Positions 56,243-64,000 of a DNA stretch of 64,000 nucleotides are shown in pieces. Position numbers and translations under genes: made by a program. The DNA is from Polymorphobacter fuscus (lineage in GTDB: Bacteria > Pseudomonadota > Alphaproteobacteria > Sphingomonadales > Sphingomonadaceae). The stretch spans positions 1,488,001-1,552,000 of the forward strand of contig NZ_JAATJI010000001.1 in NCBI RefSeq assembly GCF_011927825.1. Reading direction: 5' to 3'. Positions within the stretch are counted from its first letter, which is position 1. Each line of letters opens with the position of its first letter. The notes below the pieces were generated by a model, which saw only the letters and a program-made list of their open reading frames with translations, was not told the origin of the DNA and did no database searches.

Positions 56243-57376
56243 TTAGCCGCGCCTGAACGGCGTGGCCATGTCCATGGCATCGATGTCAGCGGCGACCATC
56301 TCGCCCTCGCGCGCCACGAAATCCGCCACCGCCGCCCGAAAGCCACGATCCGGGATGAAATGCGCCGACACCGTCGCCACCGGGCGATAGCCGCGCGCCA
56401 GCTTGTGCGCCCCCTGCGCCCCCGCCTCGACCCGCGCCAGACCGTGCGCGATCGCCCAATCGATCGCCTGATAATAGCAAAGCTCGAAGTGCAGGAACGG
56501 CACATCTTCGGTTGCACCCCAATAGCGGCCGTAAAGGCAGTCACCGCCGATGAAGTTGAGCGCCCCGGCGATCGGCCGGCCGTCACGCAGCGCCAGCATC
56601 AGCAGCACCCGGTCGCCCATCGTGGCACCAACCTGCGTGAAGAACGCCCGTGTCAGATACGGCCGGCCCCATTTGCGCTGCCCGGTGTCCTGGTAAAAGC
56701 GCCAGAAGGCATCCCAATGGGCTTCGGTGATCGCGGCGCCGGTCAGGTGGACAATCTCCAGGCCATCGGCGAGCGCGCCCTCGCGTTCCTTGCGGATCGC
56801 CTTGCGCTTGCGCGACGACAGCGCCGCCAGAAAGTCACCAAAGTCACCATAGCCGTCGTTCGCCCAGTGGAACTGCTCGCCCGTGCGCATCAGCCAACCC
56901 TGTGCGGCGAACAGCGCCTGCTGCTCGGGGGTCAGGAAGGTCGCGTGCACCGACGAAAAGCCGTTCTGGACCGCCAAAGTCTCCGCTGCCGCGAGCAGGA
57001 CCGGCGCCGCCGCCGGGTCGCGCAGCAACAGCCTTGGCCCGGTTGCCGGGGTGAACGGCACCGAACATTGCAGCTTGGGATAATAGCGCCCGCCCGCCCG
57101 CTCCCAGGCATCCGCCCAACCCTGGTCGAAGACATATTCGCCCTGGCTGTGCGATTTTAGATAGGCGGGCAAAATCCCCGCCGGCACACCCGCTGCGTCA
57201 TCGACCACGATGTGCGCCGCCTGCCAGCCGGTACGCGCCACGGCGCTGCCCGAGGCTTCGAGCGCTGCAAAAAAGGCATGGCGGGTGAAGGGGTTGTCGT
57301 CGCCGGCGCAGGCGTCCCACTGCGCCGCCGGCATATCGGCGGCGGCGCTGAGGATACGCGCGACGCGGCCGGACAT
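56243..57376 (-). CDS. GNAT/FemAB-like acyltransferase (peptidogalycan biosynthesis family)
   Basis: Member of the broad family with two GNAT folds related to FemX and leucyl/phenylalanyl transferases (COG3146-like); acceptor unknown. Seen: NPFTRHAFFAALEASGS near the N-terminus, LSSRKRKAIRKEREGA in the middle (about residue 195), YGRYWGATEDVPFLHFELCYYQ (in parts) near 290, and GAQGAHKLARGY. Length is 377. Its ATG overlaps the ridA stop by one base (TGATG). The family call is fairly certain; a specific reaction is not. Confidence 0.8.
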   Translation of the reverse strand: MSGRVARILSAAADMPAAQWDACAGDDNPFTRHAFFAALEASGSAVARTGWQAAHIVVDDAAGVPAGILPAYLKSHSQGEYVFDQGWADAWERAGGRYYPKLQCSVPFTPATGPRLLLRDPAAAPVLLAAAETLAVQNGFSSVHATFLTPEQQALFAAQGWLMRTGEQFHWANDGYGDFGDFLAALSSRKRKAIRKEREGALADGLEIVHLTGAAITEAHWDAFWRFYQDTGQRKWGRPYLTRAFFTQVGATMGDRVLLMLALRDGRPIAGALNFIGGDCLYGRYWGATEDVPFLHFELCYYQAIDWAIAHGLARVEAGAQGAHKLARGYRPVATVSAHFIPDRGFRAAVADFVAREGEMVAADIDAMDMATPFRRG

Positions 57377-57843
57377 CAGTCCTGGAACGCCACGATCGCG
57401 TCGATCTCCACGGCCACGCCGCGCGGCAGCACGGCGACGCCGACCGCCGACCGGGCATGGCGGCCGGCCTCGCCGAACACCGCCACCATCAGGTCCGACG
57501 CACCATTGGCGACTTCGGGCTGGTCGGTGAAATCGGGGTGGGAGGCGACGAACACCCCCAGCTTGACGATGCGCCGCACCCGGCCGAGGTCGCCCAGCGC
57601 TGCCTGGATCTGCGCCATGACACCGATCGCGCAGCGCTTCGCCGCCGCCTGGCCGCCGGCGACATCCATGCCATCGCCCAGCCGGCCGCGCACCAGGCTG
57701 CCATCCTCGGCAAAGGGGATCTGCCCGGAAATGTGCAACAACCCGTCGACCGCAACCGTCGGCACATAATTGGCGGCGGGCGCCGCGGCGACGGGCAAGG
57801 TGATTCCGAGCGCGGCGAGGCGCGAAGCGGGCGTATCGGTCAT
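57376..57843 (-). CDS. RidA/YjgF/Rid-family protein
   Basis: Rid proteins hydrolyse reactive enamine/imine intermediates, although subfamilies beyond RidA lack confirmed activity. YVPTVAVDGLLHISGQIPF near residue 26 and CAIGVMAQIQAALGDLGRVRRIVK give the fold, with AVGVAVLPRGVAVEIDAIVAF at the end. The canonical RidA Arg appears as ARSAVG rather than the usual RSAVG..LP context, so RidA-type catalysis is plausible. Length is 155, longer than classical RidA (about 128) and closer to the Rid2-like group. Its ATG overlaps the HAD gene stop. Confidence 0.82.
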   Translation of the reverse strand: MTDTPASRLAALGITLPVAAAPAANYVPTVAVDGLLHISGQIPFAEDGSLVRGRLGDGMDVAGGQAAAKRCAIGVMAQIQAALGDLGRVRRIVKLGVFVASHPDFTDQPEVANGASDLMVAVFGEAGRHARSAVGVAVLPRGVAVEIDAIVAFQD

Positions 57844-58454
57844 GACGGGCCTTTCAAGATGGAAGTGATGTGCGGCAGCGCGAGATGCCAGTCGTCGATG
57901 CGCACATCGGCGTCGGGCGCCGCCGGCAGCAGGCTGCGCAGCGACGTTTCGGCAACCATGTGGACGCGGTGGACCTCGGGGGCATGGTCGCGTGCCGAGC
58001 TGTGGTTGGGCGGCAGGTCGTCGATGAAGACCGTCGCCGACGGCCCGTATTCGTCGATCAGCGCCTTGATCGGGCCACCCTTGGTGCCGTGATTGCCGAT
58101 GACGCGATACGGCATGCCGACAAGCGCAAGCTCATCGGTGCGGCGCAGCGCATGATGGTCGGCGATATTGGTCAGCACGACGACATCGCACCAGGTCGCC
58201 AGATCGGCGAGCGCCGCCGCCGCGCCGGCCACCGGCCGCTGGGTGGACATATGGGTGGTAAAGAAACCATCCAGCAGCGGCGGAAACTCCGCCGGCGCCA
58301 CCGCGCTGCCGTCGCGCCGGCGGACATTGCCGGTCAATGCAAAGGTGTCGAGCCGCAGCGTCAGGTCGTGGACGCTGTCGAGATAGGCGACGAACGGCGC
58401 CACGAATTCCAGCAGAACGCCATCGCAGTCCGAAATTACCAGCGGCCGGCTCAT
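57840..58454 (-). CDS. HAD-superfamily hydrolase
   Basis: A phosphatase-like HAD protein. The nucleophile motif is ISDCDGVLLEF at the N-terminus, motif II is VVLTNIAD, a Lys-containing GTKGGPI segment follows, and FIDDLPPN carries the acidic motif IV. Length is 204. The substrate is unknown. ATG starts overlap on both sides (ATGA), placing it in the DUF3572-HAD-RidA-FemAB chain. Confidence 0.82.
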   Translation of the reverse strand: MSRPLVISDCDGVLLEFVAPFVAYLDSVHDLTLRLDTFALTGNVRRRDGSAVAPAEFPPLLDGFFTTHMSTQRPVAGAAAALADLATWCDVVVLTNIADHHALRRTDELALVGMPYRVIGNHGTKGGPIKALIDEYGPSATVFIDDLPPNHSSARDHAPEVHRVHMVAETSLRSLLPAAPDADVRIDDWHLALPHITSILKGPS

Positions 58455-58738
58455 GCGCGTCCCCCCGCCAGCGCGTCGCCGGCGGCGACAATGGTCTGCG
58501 GTCGCAGGGCCAACGCATCGGCGGCCGCGACCAGGTCGCTCTCCCGTGCCGCAACAAATTCAATAAGCGCCGCCAGAACGCCGGGATCATCGGCGCGCGC
58601 GCGAAGATCATCCGCGCTGAGCCCCGTCAATGCGAGGAATCGGCTGCCAAGATCGTCATCCGCCACGACATGGGCAAGCAAACGCAAACCAATTACAAAC
58701 GGGTCGTTAAACGCGTTAACACTTTGGTTGGGATGCAC
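58451..58738 (-). CDS. DUF3572 family protein
   Basis: A 95-residue mostly helical protein of unknown function, with the family's FVIGLRLLAHVVADDDLGSRFLALTG-like core (read as VIGLRLLAHVVADD, then SRFLALTGL). In many alphaproteobacteria it precedes divK-pleD on the opposite strand; here divK is absent. The start is GTG 58738. Its coding start contains an AT-rich near-palindrome (58706-58720). Confidence 0.78.
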   Translation of the reverse strand: MHPNQSVNAFNDPFVIGLRLLAHVVADDDLGSRFLALTGLSADDLRARADDPGVLAALIEFVAARESDLVAAADALALRPQTIVAAGDALAGGRA

Positions 58739-58886
58739 GTGTATAACGTCCTGGCTACTGCCTTTCCGACCTAGGCTGGCGGAGGGGGCCTTGCCAAGCG
58801 TTGCGTCGCGCCTGTGACGATGAAGGCGTGCAAATCTTGGGGGCAGGATGCGATCACATGACGAGACGTCGGACGGGAACGGTCAC

Positions 58887-59798
58887 ATGACGATCCGGAT
58901 CGGCTTTGTCGGTTGTCGCGGCACCGACAGCTTCGACCTGGGCGAATCGCTGCGCCCGCTGATCCCGGTCGGCTGCGATCTTGTGCTGATGACGATTCCC
59001 GAAGCGCTGGAAATGGTGGAGGCCGGTTGCCTGACGCTGGTGATCGTCGCGCTCGACAGCGGCTGCTGGCGCGACAGCGTGACGATGATGACCGATCTTC
59101 ACGCCGTCGGGCAACGATGCGGTGCCGTGGTCTTCGGCCTCGTGCCGCGCGACGACCCGGCGGCACTGGTCAGGGCGTTCGACCTGGGCGTCGCCGATGT
59201 CGCGGCCATGCCGATCTGCACGCACGAGGTTCGCGCCCGGCTGGCGGCGCTGGTCCGCCGCCGCATGGTCGCCGCCGCCCGCGCCGCCGAAATGCGCGCC
59301 GCCTGGCGGCTGGCGGTGATCGATCCGCTGACCGGGCTGTTCAACCGGCAGCATCTGGAAACGATATTGCCCGCCGCCATCGACAGTGCCCGCGCGGGGG
59401 ACCGGCCCCTGGCGGTGCTGATGGTCGACCTCGATTCGCTGAAGCCGTTCAACGATCGGTGGGGCCATGCCGCGGGTGACCGGATGCTGCGCAACGTTGC
59501 CGATGCCCTGACGGCGAACCTGCGCGCCAGCGATACCGTGGCGCGTCTGGGCGGCGATGAAATGGCCGTGGTGATGCCCGATACCGATATCGAAACGGCT
59601 CGGCGAATCGCAGCCAGGCTGGTCACGGTCGTCGCCGCGCTGAAACTCGGCAAGGACAATGTCGCCATCACCATCAGCGTCGGCATGACGACGCTGGTCG
59701 AAGCCACCGACGATGCCGAAACGCTGCTGCTCCGCGCCGACACGGCATTGTACCATGCCAAGCAAAATGGCCGGAACCGGGTGGCGGAGGCCGCCTGA
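58887..59798 (+). CDS. Short PleD-like diguanylate cyclase (receiver-like plus GGDEF)
   Basis: Makes cyclic di-GMP. The first 125 residues are receiver-like but have no clear phosphoacceptor Asp, resembling the second, degenerate receiver of PleD. The GGDEF domain follows with DPLTGLFNRQHLE, KPFNDRWGHAAGD, RxxD inhibitory site RASD five residues before the motif, and GGDEM in place of GGDEF. Length is 303, versus about 450 for PleD: the first receiver is missing. rpmG is downstream as in divK-pleD-rpmG synteny, but no divK is present. The ATG at 58887 is preceded by GGGAAC; ATG 58848 in frame is possible. Confidence 0.82.
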   Translation: MTIRIGFVGCRGTDSFDLGESLRPLIPVGCDLVLMTIPEALEMVEAGCLTLVIVALDSGCWRDSVTMMTDLHAVGQRCGAVVFGLVPRDDPAALVRAFDLGVADVAAMPICTHEVRARLAALVRRRMVAAARAAEMRAAWRLAVIDPLTGLFNRQHLETILPAAIDSARAGDRPLAVLMVDLDSLKPFNDRWGHAAGDRMLRNVADALTANLRASDTVARLGGDEMAVVMPDTDIETARRIAARLVTVVAALKLGKDNVAITISVGMTTLVEATDDAETLLLRADTALYHAKQNGRNRVAEAA

Positions 59799-59903
59799 TC
59801 GCAGCGCGGCGCGCGCTGCGCATGGAGTGCCGGCAGGCGCAGGCGGGACGCGCGAATCGCTGCGGACGCCCGTACCGTTTCCCAAAACTGTGGAGAAGCA
59901 GGC

Positions 59904-59932
59904 AAAAAGAAAGCATGGGCAAAGCCCATGCT
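59904..59932 (-). terminator. Intrinsic terminator of rpmG
   Basis: On the minus strand AGCATGGGC and GCCCATGCT pair around TTT and are followed by a T-rich tract (TTCTTTTT). It lies about 100 bp after the rpmG stop. The remaining sequence between 59799 and 60030 shows nothing else I can identify. Confidence 0.8.
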
Positions 59933-60030
59933 CGCGTCAGACGGCTTCGGATTGGCACAGCCAACCGCCCCGCTGGCCGGTCTTGCGCCTGTCGGCGCGC
60001 AACGTCTCGCTGCGCGCGCGGCGCGGCGAC

Positions 60031-60198
60031 CTACTTGATCTTCGCTTCCTTGAACTCGACATGCTTGCGCACGACCGGGTCATATTTGCGGAAGTTCAGC
60101 TTTTCGGTCTGGGTCCGCGGGTTCTTCTTGGTGACATAATAATAGCCGGTGTCGGCAGTCGACACGAGCTTGATCTTGATGGTTGTCGGCTTGGCCAT
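60031..60198 (-). CDS. rpmG: 50S ribosomal protein L33
   Basis: The 55-residue protein begins [20 protein letters not shown] and continues [20 protein letters not shown], the standard L33 sequence (no zinc Cys pair, so the Cys-minus form). ATG 60198 is seven bases after GGGA. It is divergent from ygfZ and has its own terminator. Confidence 0.96.
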   Translation of the reverse strand: MAKPTTIKIKLVSTADTGYYYVTKKNPRTQTEKLNFRKYDPVVRKHVEFKEAKIK

Positions 60199-60339
60199 GA
60201 CAGGTCCCGAAGTAAGACGGTGTTGACGCGCGCGGCAGGCCGGGCACGGGAAGCGGCGTCCAATGGCGGCGCTGCCACCAAAAGTCAAGCTGCGGCGCGC
60301 GATTGGCAAGCGGGCGACACCGCCCTATCTCATGCCCCC

Positions 60340-61131
60340 ATGACCATCACCACCCTTCCAGACCGCGCCGTGGTGCGCGTCGCCGGCCCCGACGCCCGCG
60401 GTTTCCTTCAGGGTCTGCTGACCAGCGACATCGACACGCTGACGCCCGACCACCCGCTTTATGCCGGCTTGCTGTCACCGCAAGGCAAGGCGCTGTTCGA
60501 CATGATGCTGTTCGCCGATGGCGACGACGTCCTTGTCGACGTCGCCGCCGATCGCGCCGAAGCGCTGATGCGCCGCCTCACCATGTACCGCCTGCGCAAG
60601 GCCGTCACGATCGCGCCGACGGACCTTGTTGTCATTGCTGCGTGGGACGGCGAGGGCGAAGGCCACACCCGCGACCCGCGCCTTGCCGCTCTCGGTGCCC
60701 GCTGGATCGCCGAATCGGGGCCGCTCGCGGATGGTTACACCGAACACCGCCTTGAGCACGGCGTTCCCGACAGTGCCGACATCGGCGAGGATCAGCTGTT
60801 GTGGCTCGAAACCGGTGCCGATCTGCTGAACGGCGTCAGCTTCACCAAGGGTTGCTATGTCGGCCAGGAAAATACCGCGCGCATGCACCATCGTGACAAG
60901 GTTCGCCGCCGGCTGGTGCCGCTGCACATCGAGGCCGCGACCGACACGGGCGCAATCCTCGATGCCGCCGGCCGCAGCGCCGGGACGCTGCGCAGCCGCC
61001 ACGGCGCCACCGGTATCGCCCATCTCCGCCTCGAAGCGGCCGGTGGCACGCTGAGCATCGGTGGCGTGCCCGCCACCGCGCTCCGTCCCGCCTGGCTGGC
61101 CGGCGCCATCGCCGCCGCGAGTGCCGCCTGA
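60340..61131 (+). CDS. ygfZ: YgfZ/GcvT-fold folate-binding protein
   Basis: Tetrahydrofolate-dependent Fe-S cluster maintenance protein related to GcvT. The signature KGCYVGQENTARM, with the conserved Cys, is near residue 170. LQGLLTSDIDTL and GLLSPQGKALFD mark the N-terminal fold. Length is 263. ATG 60340 has no clear ribosome binding site but fits the family N-terminus. Its stop overlaps the mscS start (TGATG). Confidence 0.92.
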   Translation: MTITTLPDRAVVRVAGPDARGFLQGLLTSDIDTLTPDHPLYAGLLSPQGKALFDMMLFADGDDVLVDVAADRAEALMRRLTMYRLRKAVTIAPTDLVVIAAWDGEGEGHTRDPRLAALGARWIAESGPLADGYTEHRLEHGVPDSADIGEDQLLWLETGADLLNGVSFTKGCYVGQENTARMHHRDKVRRRLVPLHIEAATDTGAILDAAGRSAGTLRSRHGATGIAHLRLEAAGGTLSIGGVPATALRPAWLAGAIAAASAA

Positions 61132-62342
61132 TGGCCCCGCCCGCGCAATCCGCCGCCCAGGCCGCCACCAAGCCGGCAACCCTGCCGGCAAAGGACATCG
61201 GCCATCAGGTCGAGGCGCTGACCGTCGACACCTACAAATGGATCACCGAGGACAGCGGCACCGCCCTGATGGCCGTCGCCGTCGCCGTCGCGATCTGGGC
61301 CATTCTCACCGGCCTGCGCTGGGGCGCCGGCCGCGTGCTCGGCGCCCACCACGCGGTCACCAACTGGCAGGGGTTCGTCGGGCGCATCGTCCGGCGCACG
61401 AAAGGCCCGTTCATCGCGGTCAGTGCCGCCTATATCGCGGCGCAGCTGTTCGACACGCCGCGCCCGTTGCAGGCGTTCGTCACCTTCTTCTTCACCATCG
61501 CCTGCGCGATCCAGGGCGCGCTGTGGCTGCGCGAGATCATCCTTGCGCTGGTCGAGCGCCGCGCCGGGCCGGGCAGCGAGGACCATAGCGCGCTCGCCAG
61601 CGCCATGGGCGTCATCACCGTGCTGGTCAACGTCGTTGTCTGGGCGCTGGCGATCATCCTCGTCCTCGACAATCTGGGGGTCAATGTCACGGCCCTGGTC
61701 GCCGGCCTCGGTGTCGGCGGCATCGCCATCGGCCTTGCCGCCCAGGGCATTTTCAGCGACCTGTTCGCGGCATTGTCTATCCTGTTCGACCGGCCGTTTC
61801 GCGTCGGCGACACGATTTCCTATGGCGGCAACACCGGTACGGTCGAAGCAATCGGGCTCAAGACGACGCGCATCCGGGCATTGTCCGGCGAACAGCTGGT
61901 GATGGGCAATACCAAGCTGCTCGAACAACAGGTTTCGAACATGCGGCGCATCGTCGAACGACGTGTCGTGATGCAGATCGGCGTGATCTACCAGACGCCG
62001 CCCGACGTGCTCGAGGCGATTCCGGGGGTCATCGGCGAGATTGTCCGGGCGGCACCGCATTGCCGGTTCGACCGCGCCCATGTCTTCAACTTCGCCGCGT
62101 CATCGATCGACATCGAATTCGTCTTTCATGTCGAAGAGCCCGATTTCGCGCTGATGATGGATGCCCGCCAGGCGATCTGCCTCGGCCTGGTCCGCCGTTT
62201 TGCCGAAATGGGCGTCGATTTTGCCTATCCGACGCAAACCAGCTTCACGGCGGCCCCCGATGGGCGGATGATCGACCCGCGCGAACGCCAGTCATTGGCC
62301 GCGCAGGAGGACGAGGAAAAGGCGTCACCGCCGGCACGCTGA
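61131..62342 (+). CDS. MscS-type mechanosensitive ion channel
   Basis: Membrane channel that releases osmolytes on hypo-osmotic shock. An N-terminal part of about 30 residues is followed by four hydrophobic segments. The pore helix is Gly/Ala-rich (TALVAGLGVGGIAIGLAAQG, near residue 195), then comes the conserved beta domain FDRPFRVGDTISYGG. Length is 403. It is coupled to ygfZ by a one-base overlap; no functional link is implied. Confidence 0.9.
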   Translation: MAPPAQSAAQAATKPATLPAKDIGHQVEALTVDTYKWITEDSGTALMAVAVAVAIWAILTGLRWGAGRVLGAHHAVTNWQGFVGRIVRRTKGPFIAVSAAYIAAQLFDTPRPLQAFVTFFFTIACAIQGALWLREIILALVERRAGPGSEDHSALASAMGVITVLVNVVVWALAIILVLDNLGVNVTALVAGLGVGGIAIGLAAQGIFSDLFAALSILFDRPFRVGDTISYGGNTGTVEAIGLKTTRIRALSGEQLVMGNTKLLEQQVSNMRRIVERRVVMQIGVIYQTPPDVLEAIPGVIGEIVRAAPHCRFDRAHVFNFAASSIDIEFVFHVEEPDFALMMDARQAICLGLVRRFAEMGVDFAYPTQTSFTAAPDGRMIDPRERQSLAAQEDEEKASPPAR

Positions 62343-62356
62343 GCCGGCGTCGGCAG

Positions 62357-62542
62357 TCAGCGCTGCGGCTGCCACCGCGACGGCGCCAGCGGTTCCGCCG
62401 CCTGCGCCTGGATCGGCCCATAGCCCGAGCTGGCAAAGCTTGACGTGCAGCCCGCGGTCCGCGCGCATTCGTTCGACGCGCTGTAGGTGGTTGCACAGCC
62501 GGACAGGCCGATGCCCAACGCCAGGATCACGATCGCCCGCAT
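62357..62542 (-). CDS. Small lipoprotein of unknown function
   Basis: A 61-residue protein with a lipoprotein signal (MRAIVILALGIGLSGC, lipobox LSGC). The mature part has two further Cys (CARTAGC) and a Gln/Pro-rich end. The ATG at 62542 has an excellent AGGAG site, seven bases away, which argues that this short gene is real. It lies 39 bp after the putA stop on the same strand and converges with mscS. Confidence 0.75.
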   Translation of the reverse strand: MRAIVILALGIGLSGCATTYSASNECARTAGCTSSFASSGYGPIQAQAAEPLAPSRWQPQR

Positions 62543-62581
62543 CACCAACTCCTCAAGCTGCACAATAATCGTAACGCATTG

Positions 62582-64000
62582 TCAGATTCCGGCAACATCC
62601 TCGATGCTCAGCAGCGACGCATTGCCGCCGGCGCTCGTCGTGTCGGTCGACACCGTGCGCTCATGGACAAACCGTAACAGATAATGCGGCCCGCCGGCCT
62701 TGAACCCCGTCCCCGACCGCCCCTCGCCGCCGAACGGCTGTGACCCGACGACCGCACCGATCATCGACCGGTTGATGTACAGATTGCCGACATGCGCGGT
62801 TTCGGTCACCAGCGTCGCCACGCTGGCGATGCGGCTGTGCAGCCCCATGGTCAGGCCATAGCCCAGTGCGTTGACCGCCGCGATCGTCGCCGGCAGGTCG
62901 CCGGCGCGCCAGGTGACGACGTGGAGGATCGGTCCGAACCATTCCTGCGTCAGCTCGGCGACCGACCCGAGCCGGATCACCGTCGGGGCGATATATTCGC
63001 CATCCGGCGCCGGCAGGGCATACACCCAGCGCGGCCGCTGGCTCTGGCGATAGCTTTCGAGGCGGTCGAACGCCGCGGCGTCGATCACCGGGCCGATATC
63101 GGTGGCAGGGTCGGCGGGATCCCCCATCGTCAGCGTATCCATCGCGCCCTTCAGCATGGCGAGCGTCCGCTCCGCCACATCCTCCTGCACCAGCAGCAGC
63201 CGCAACGCCGAACAGCGCTGCCCGGCGCTGCGGAAGGCCGAGGTGATGACGTCGTGCACGACCTGTTCGGTCAGCGCCGTCGAATCGACGATCATCGCGT
63301 TGATGCCGCCGGTCTCCGCGATCAACGGCACCAGCGGCCGCGTTTCGTCATCCAGCAGGGCCCGGGCGATCCGCCGCGCCGTCGCCGTGCTGCCGGTGAA
63401 CGCCACGCCCATGACGCGGGGGTCGCGCACCAGCGCGTCGCCGACCTCGCCGCCGCCGGTCACCAGCCGCAGCGCATCGGCCGGAATGCCGGCTTCGTAC
63501 GCCAGCCGCACCGCCGCCGCGGCGATGGCCGGCGTCTGCGGCGCGGGCTTGGCGACAACGCTGTTGCCGGCGACCAGCGCCGCTGCGACCTGGCCGATGA
63601 AGATCGCCAGCGGAAAATTCCACGGCGCGATGCAGGCGAAGACGCCGCGCCCTTCCAGCCGCAGTTCGTTGCGCTCCCCCGTCGGCCCCGGCAGCACCAA
63701 AGTGCCGAACTTGCCGCGCGCTTCCGCTGCATAATAGCGGCAGAAATCCACCGCCTCTCGGACTTCGCCGAGCGCATCGGGAATCGTCTTGCGCGCTTCG
63801 CGGACGCAAATCGCCATCAGCGCCTCGCAATCGCGTTCCAGCAGGTCGGCAAGACGGTCGAGCGCCGCGGCCCGCACGTCCACCGGCGTCGCCGCCCAGG
63901 CCGGAAACGCCTTCGCCGCCGCCGCCACGGCAGCGGCGACATCGCGCGCCGCGTCGACCGCGATTGGGGCCGGGGGTGCAGCGGCAGCGATCCCCCCCGC
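62582..64000 (-). CDS. putA: PutA C-terminal aldehyde dehydrogenase domain (cut by window edge)
   Basis: L-glutamate gamma-semialdehyde dehydrogenase half of bifunctional proline dehydrogenase PutA, oxidising proline to glutamate. The frame is open to the edge. Visible are APWNFPLAIFIGQVAAAL, GSTATARRI, AETGGINAM with the general-base Glu, SAGQRCSALR with the catalytic Cys, and the PutA-specific ending SQPFGGEGRSGTGFKAGGPHYLLRF (in parts: PFGGEGRSGTGFKAGGP). The proline dehydrogenase half and start lie beyond the window, so a stand-alone RocA-type enzyme cannot be excluded formally, though the C-terminus is PutA-like. Confidence 0.88.
   Translation of the reverse strand, partial: AGGIAAAAPPAPIAVDAARDVAAAVAAAAKAFPAWAATPVDVRAAALDRLADLLERDCEALMAICVREARKTIPDALGEVREAVDFCRYYAAEARGKFGTLVLPGPTGERNELRLEGRGVFACIAPWNFPLAIFIGQVAAALVAGNSVVAKPAPQTPAIAAAAVRLAYEAGIPADALRLVTGGGEVGDALVRDPRVMGVAFTGSTATARRIARALLDDETRPLVPLIAETGGINAMIVDSTALTEQVVHDVITSAFRSAGQRCSALRLLLVQEDVAERTLAMLKGAMDTLTMGDPADPATDIGPVIDAAAFDRLESYRQSQRPRWVYALPAPDGEYIAPTVIRLGSVAELTQEWFGPILHVVTWRAGDLPATIAAVNALGYGLTMGLHSRIASVATLVTETAHVGNLYINRSMIGAVVGSQPFGGEGRSGTGFKAGGPHYLLRFVHERTVSTDTTSAGGNASLLSIEDVAGI

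Noticed and set aside
58706..58720. CtrA-like TTAA pair (GTTAAACGCGTTAAC)
   Set aside because: The half-sites are 5 bp apart instead of the 7 bp of the CtrA consensus, and lie within the DUF3572 coding start.

Overview
The window is a high-GC alphaproteobacterial chromosome segment, most likely from the order Sphingomonadales. I infer this from the Caulobacter/Xanthomonas-type TonB-dependent receptor, the Novosphingobium-like ManD, the Caulobacter-type Weimberg enzymes, a MipZ-like ATPase, and the dnaA-rpsT-mutM / ubiE-ubiB-coaBC-dut block. No tRNA, rRNA, CRISPR array, prophage, insertion sequence or integrase was seen. Both ends cut a gene: exonuclease III (C-terminus present) at the left, and the PutA aldehyde dehydrogenase domain at the right.

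Region 1 (about 1.4-29.3 kb) is a large glucuronoxylan utilisation locus. It holds a TonB receptor (7.5-10.7 kb), four putative glycosidases (GH43, GH35-like, GH3, GH67), a GDSL-type esterase, and a glucuronate branch (MFS transporter, UxaC, UxuB-like reductase, ManD). It also holds a complete oxidative (Weimberg) xylose pathway: XylE-type porter, XylB dehydrogenase, XylC lactonase, XylD dehydratase, XylX dehydratase and a 2-oxoglutarate semialdehyde dehydrogenase. Two regulators are present, a LacI-family and a FadR-type GntR protein. Three near-identical 14-bp palindromes of LacI type (TGNTAGCGYTANCA) each sit beside a TTGACA -35 box, upstream of the TonB receptor, the GH3-led operon and the xylX-led operon. 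The xylD and semialdehyde dehydrogenase promoters lack this site but share another short motif, which suggests a second regulatory layer. The glycosidases and the esterase carry export signals. No endoxylanase is present, so this locus looks specialised for imported, decorated xylo-oligosaccharides.

Region 2 (29.4-46 kb) is mostly core genome: a GGDEF/EAL membrane protein, purS-purQ, a queuosine-precursor transporter, dnaA, rpsT, mutM, ubiE, ubiB, a DUF2853-OmpA fusion, coaBC, dut, a MoeB-like E1 enzyme, a class A penicillin-binding protein, an NTF2-like protein and queG.

Region 3 (46-64 kb) holds an alpha/beta hydrolase, malic enzyme, mutS, phosphomannomutase/phosphoglucomutase, a membrane J-domain protein coupled to a MipZ-like ATPase, and panC. 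It continues with a tightly overlapping five-gene minus-strand cluster (DUF3572, HAD, RidA, FemAB/GNAT-like, small exported protein). Last come a shortened PleD-like diguanylate cyclase, rpmG, ygfZ, an MscS channel, a small lipoprotein and putA. A dispersed GC-rich repeat occurs once between genes and once in frame inside mutS.
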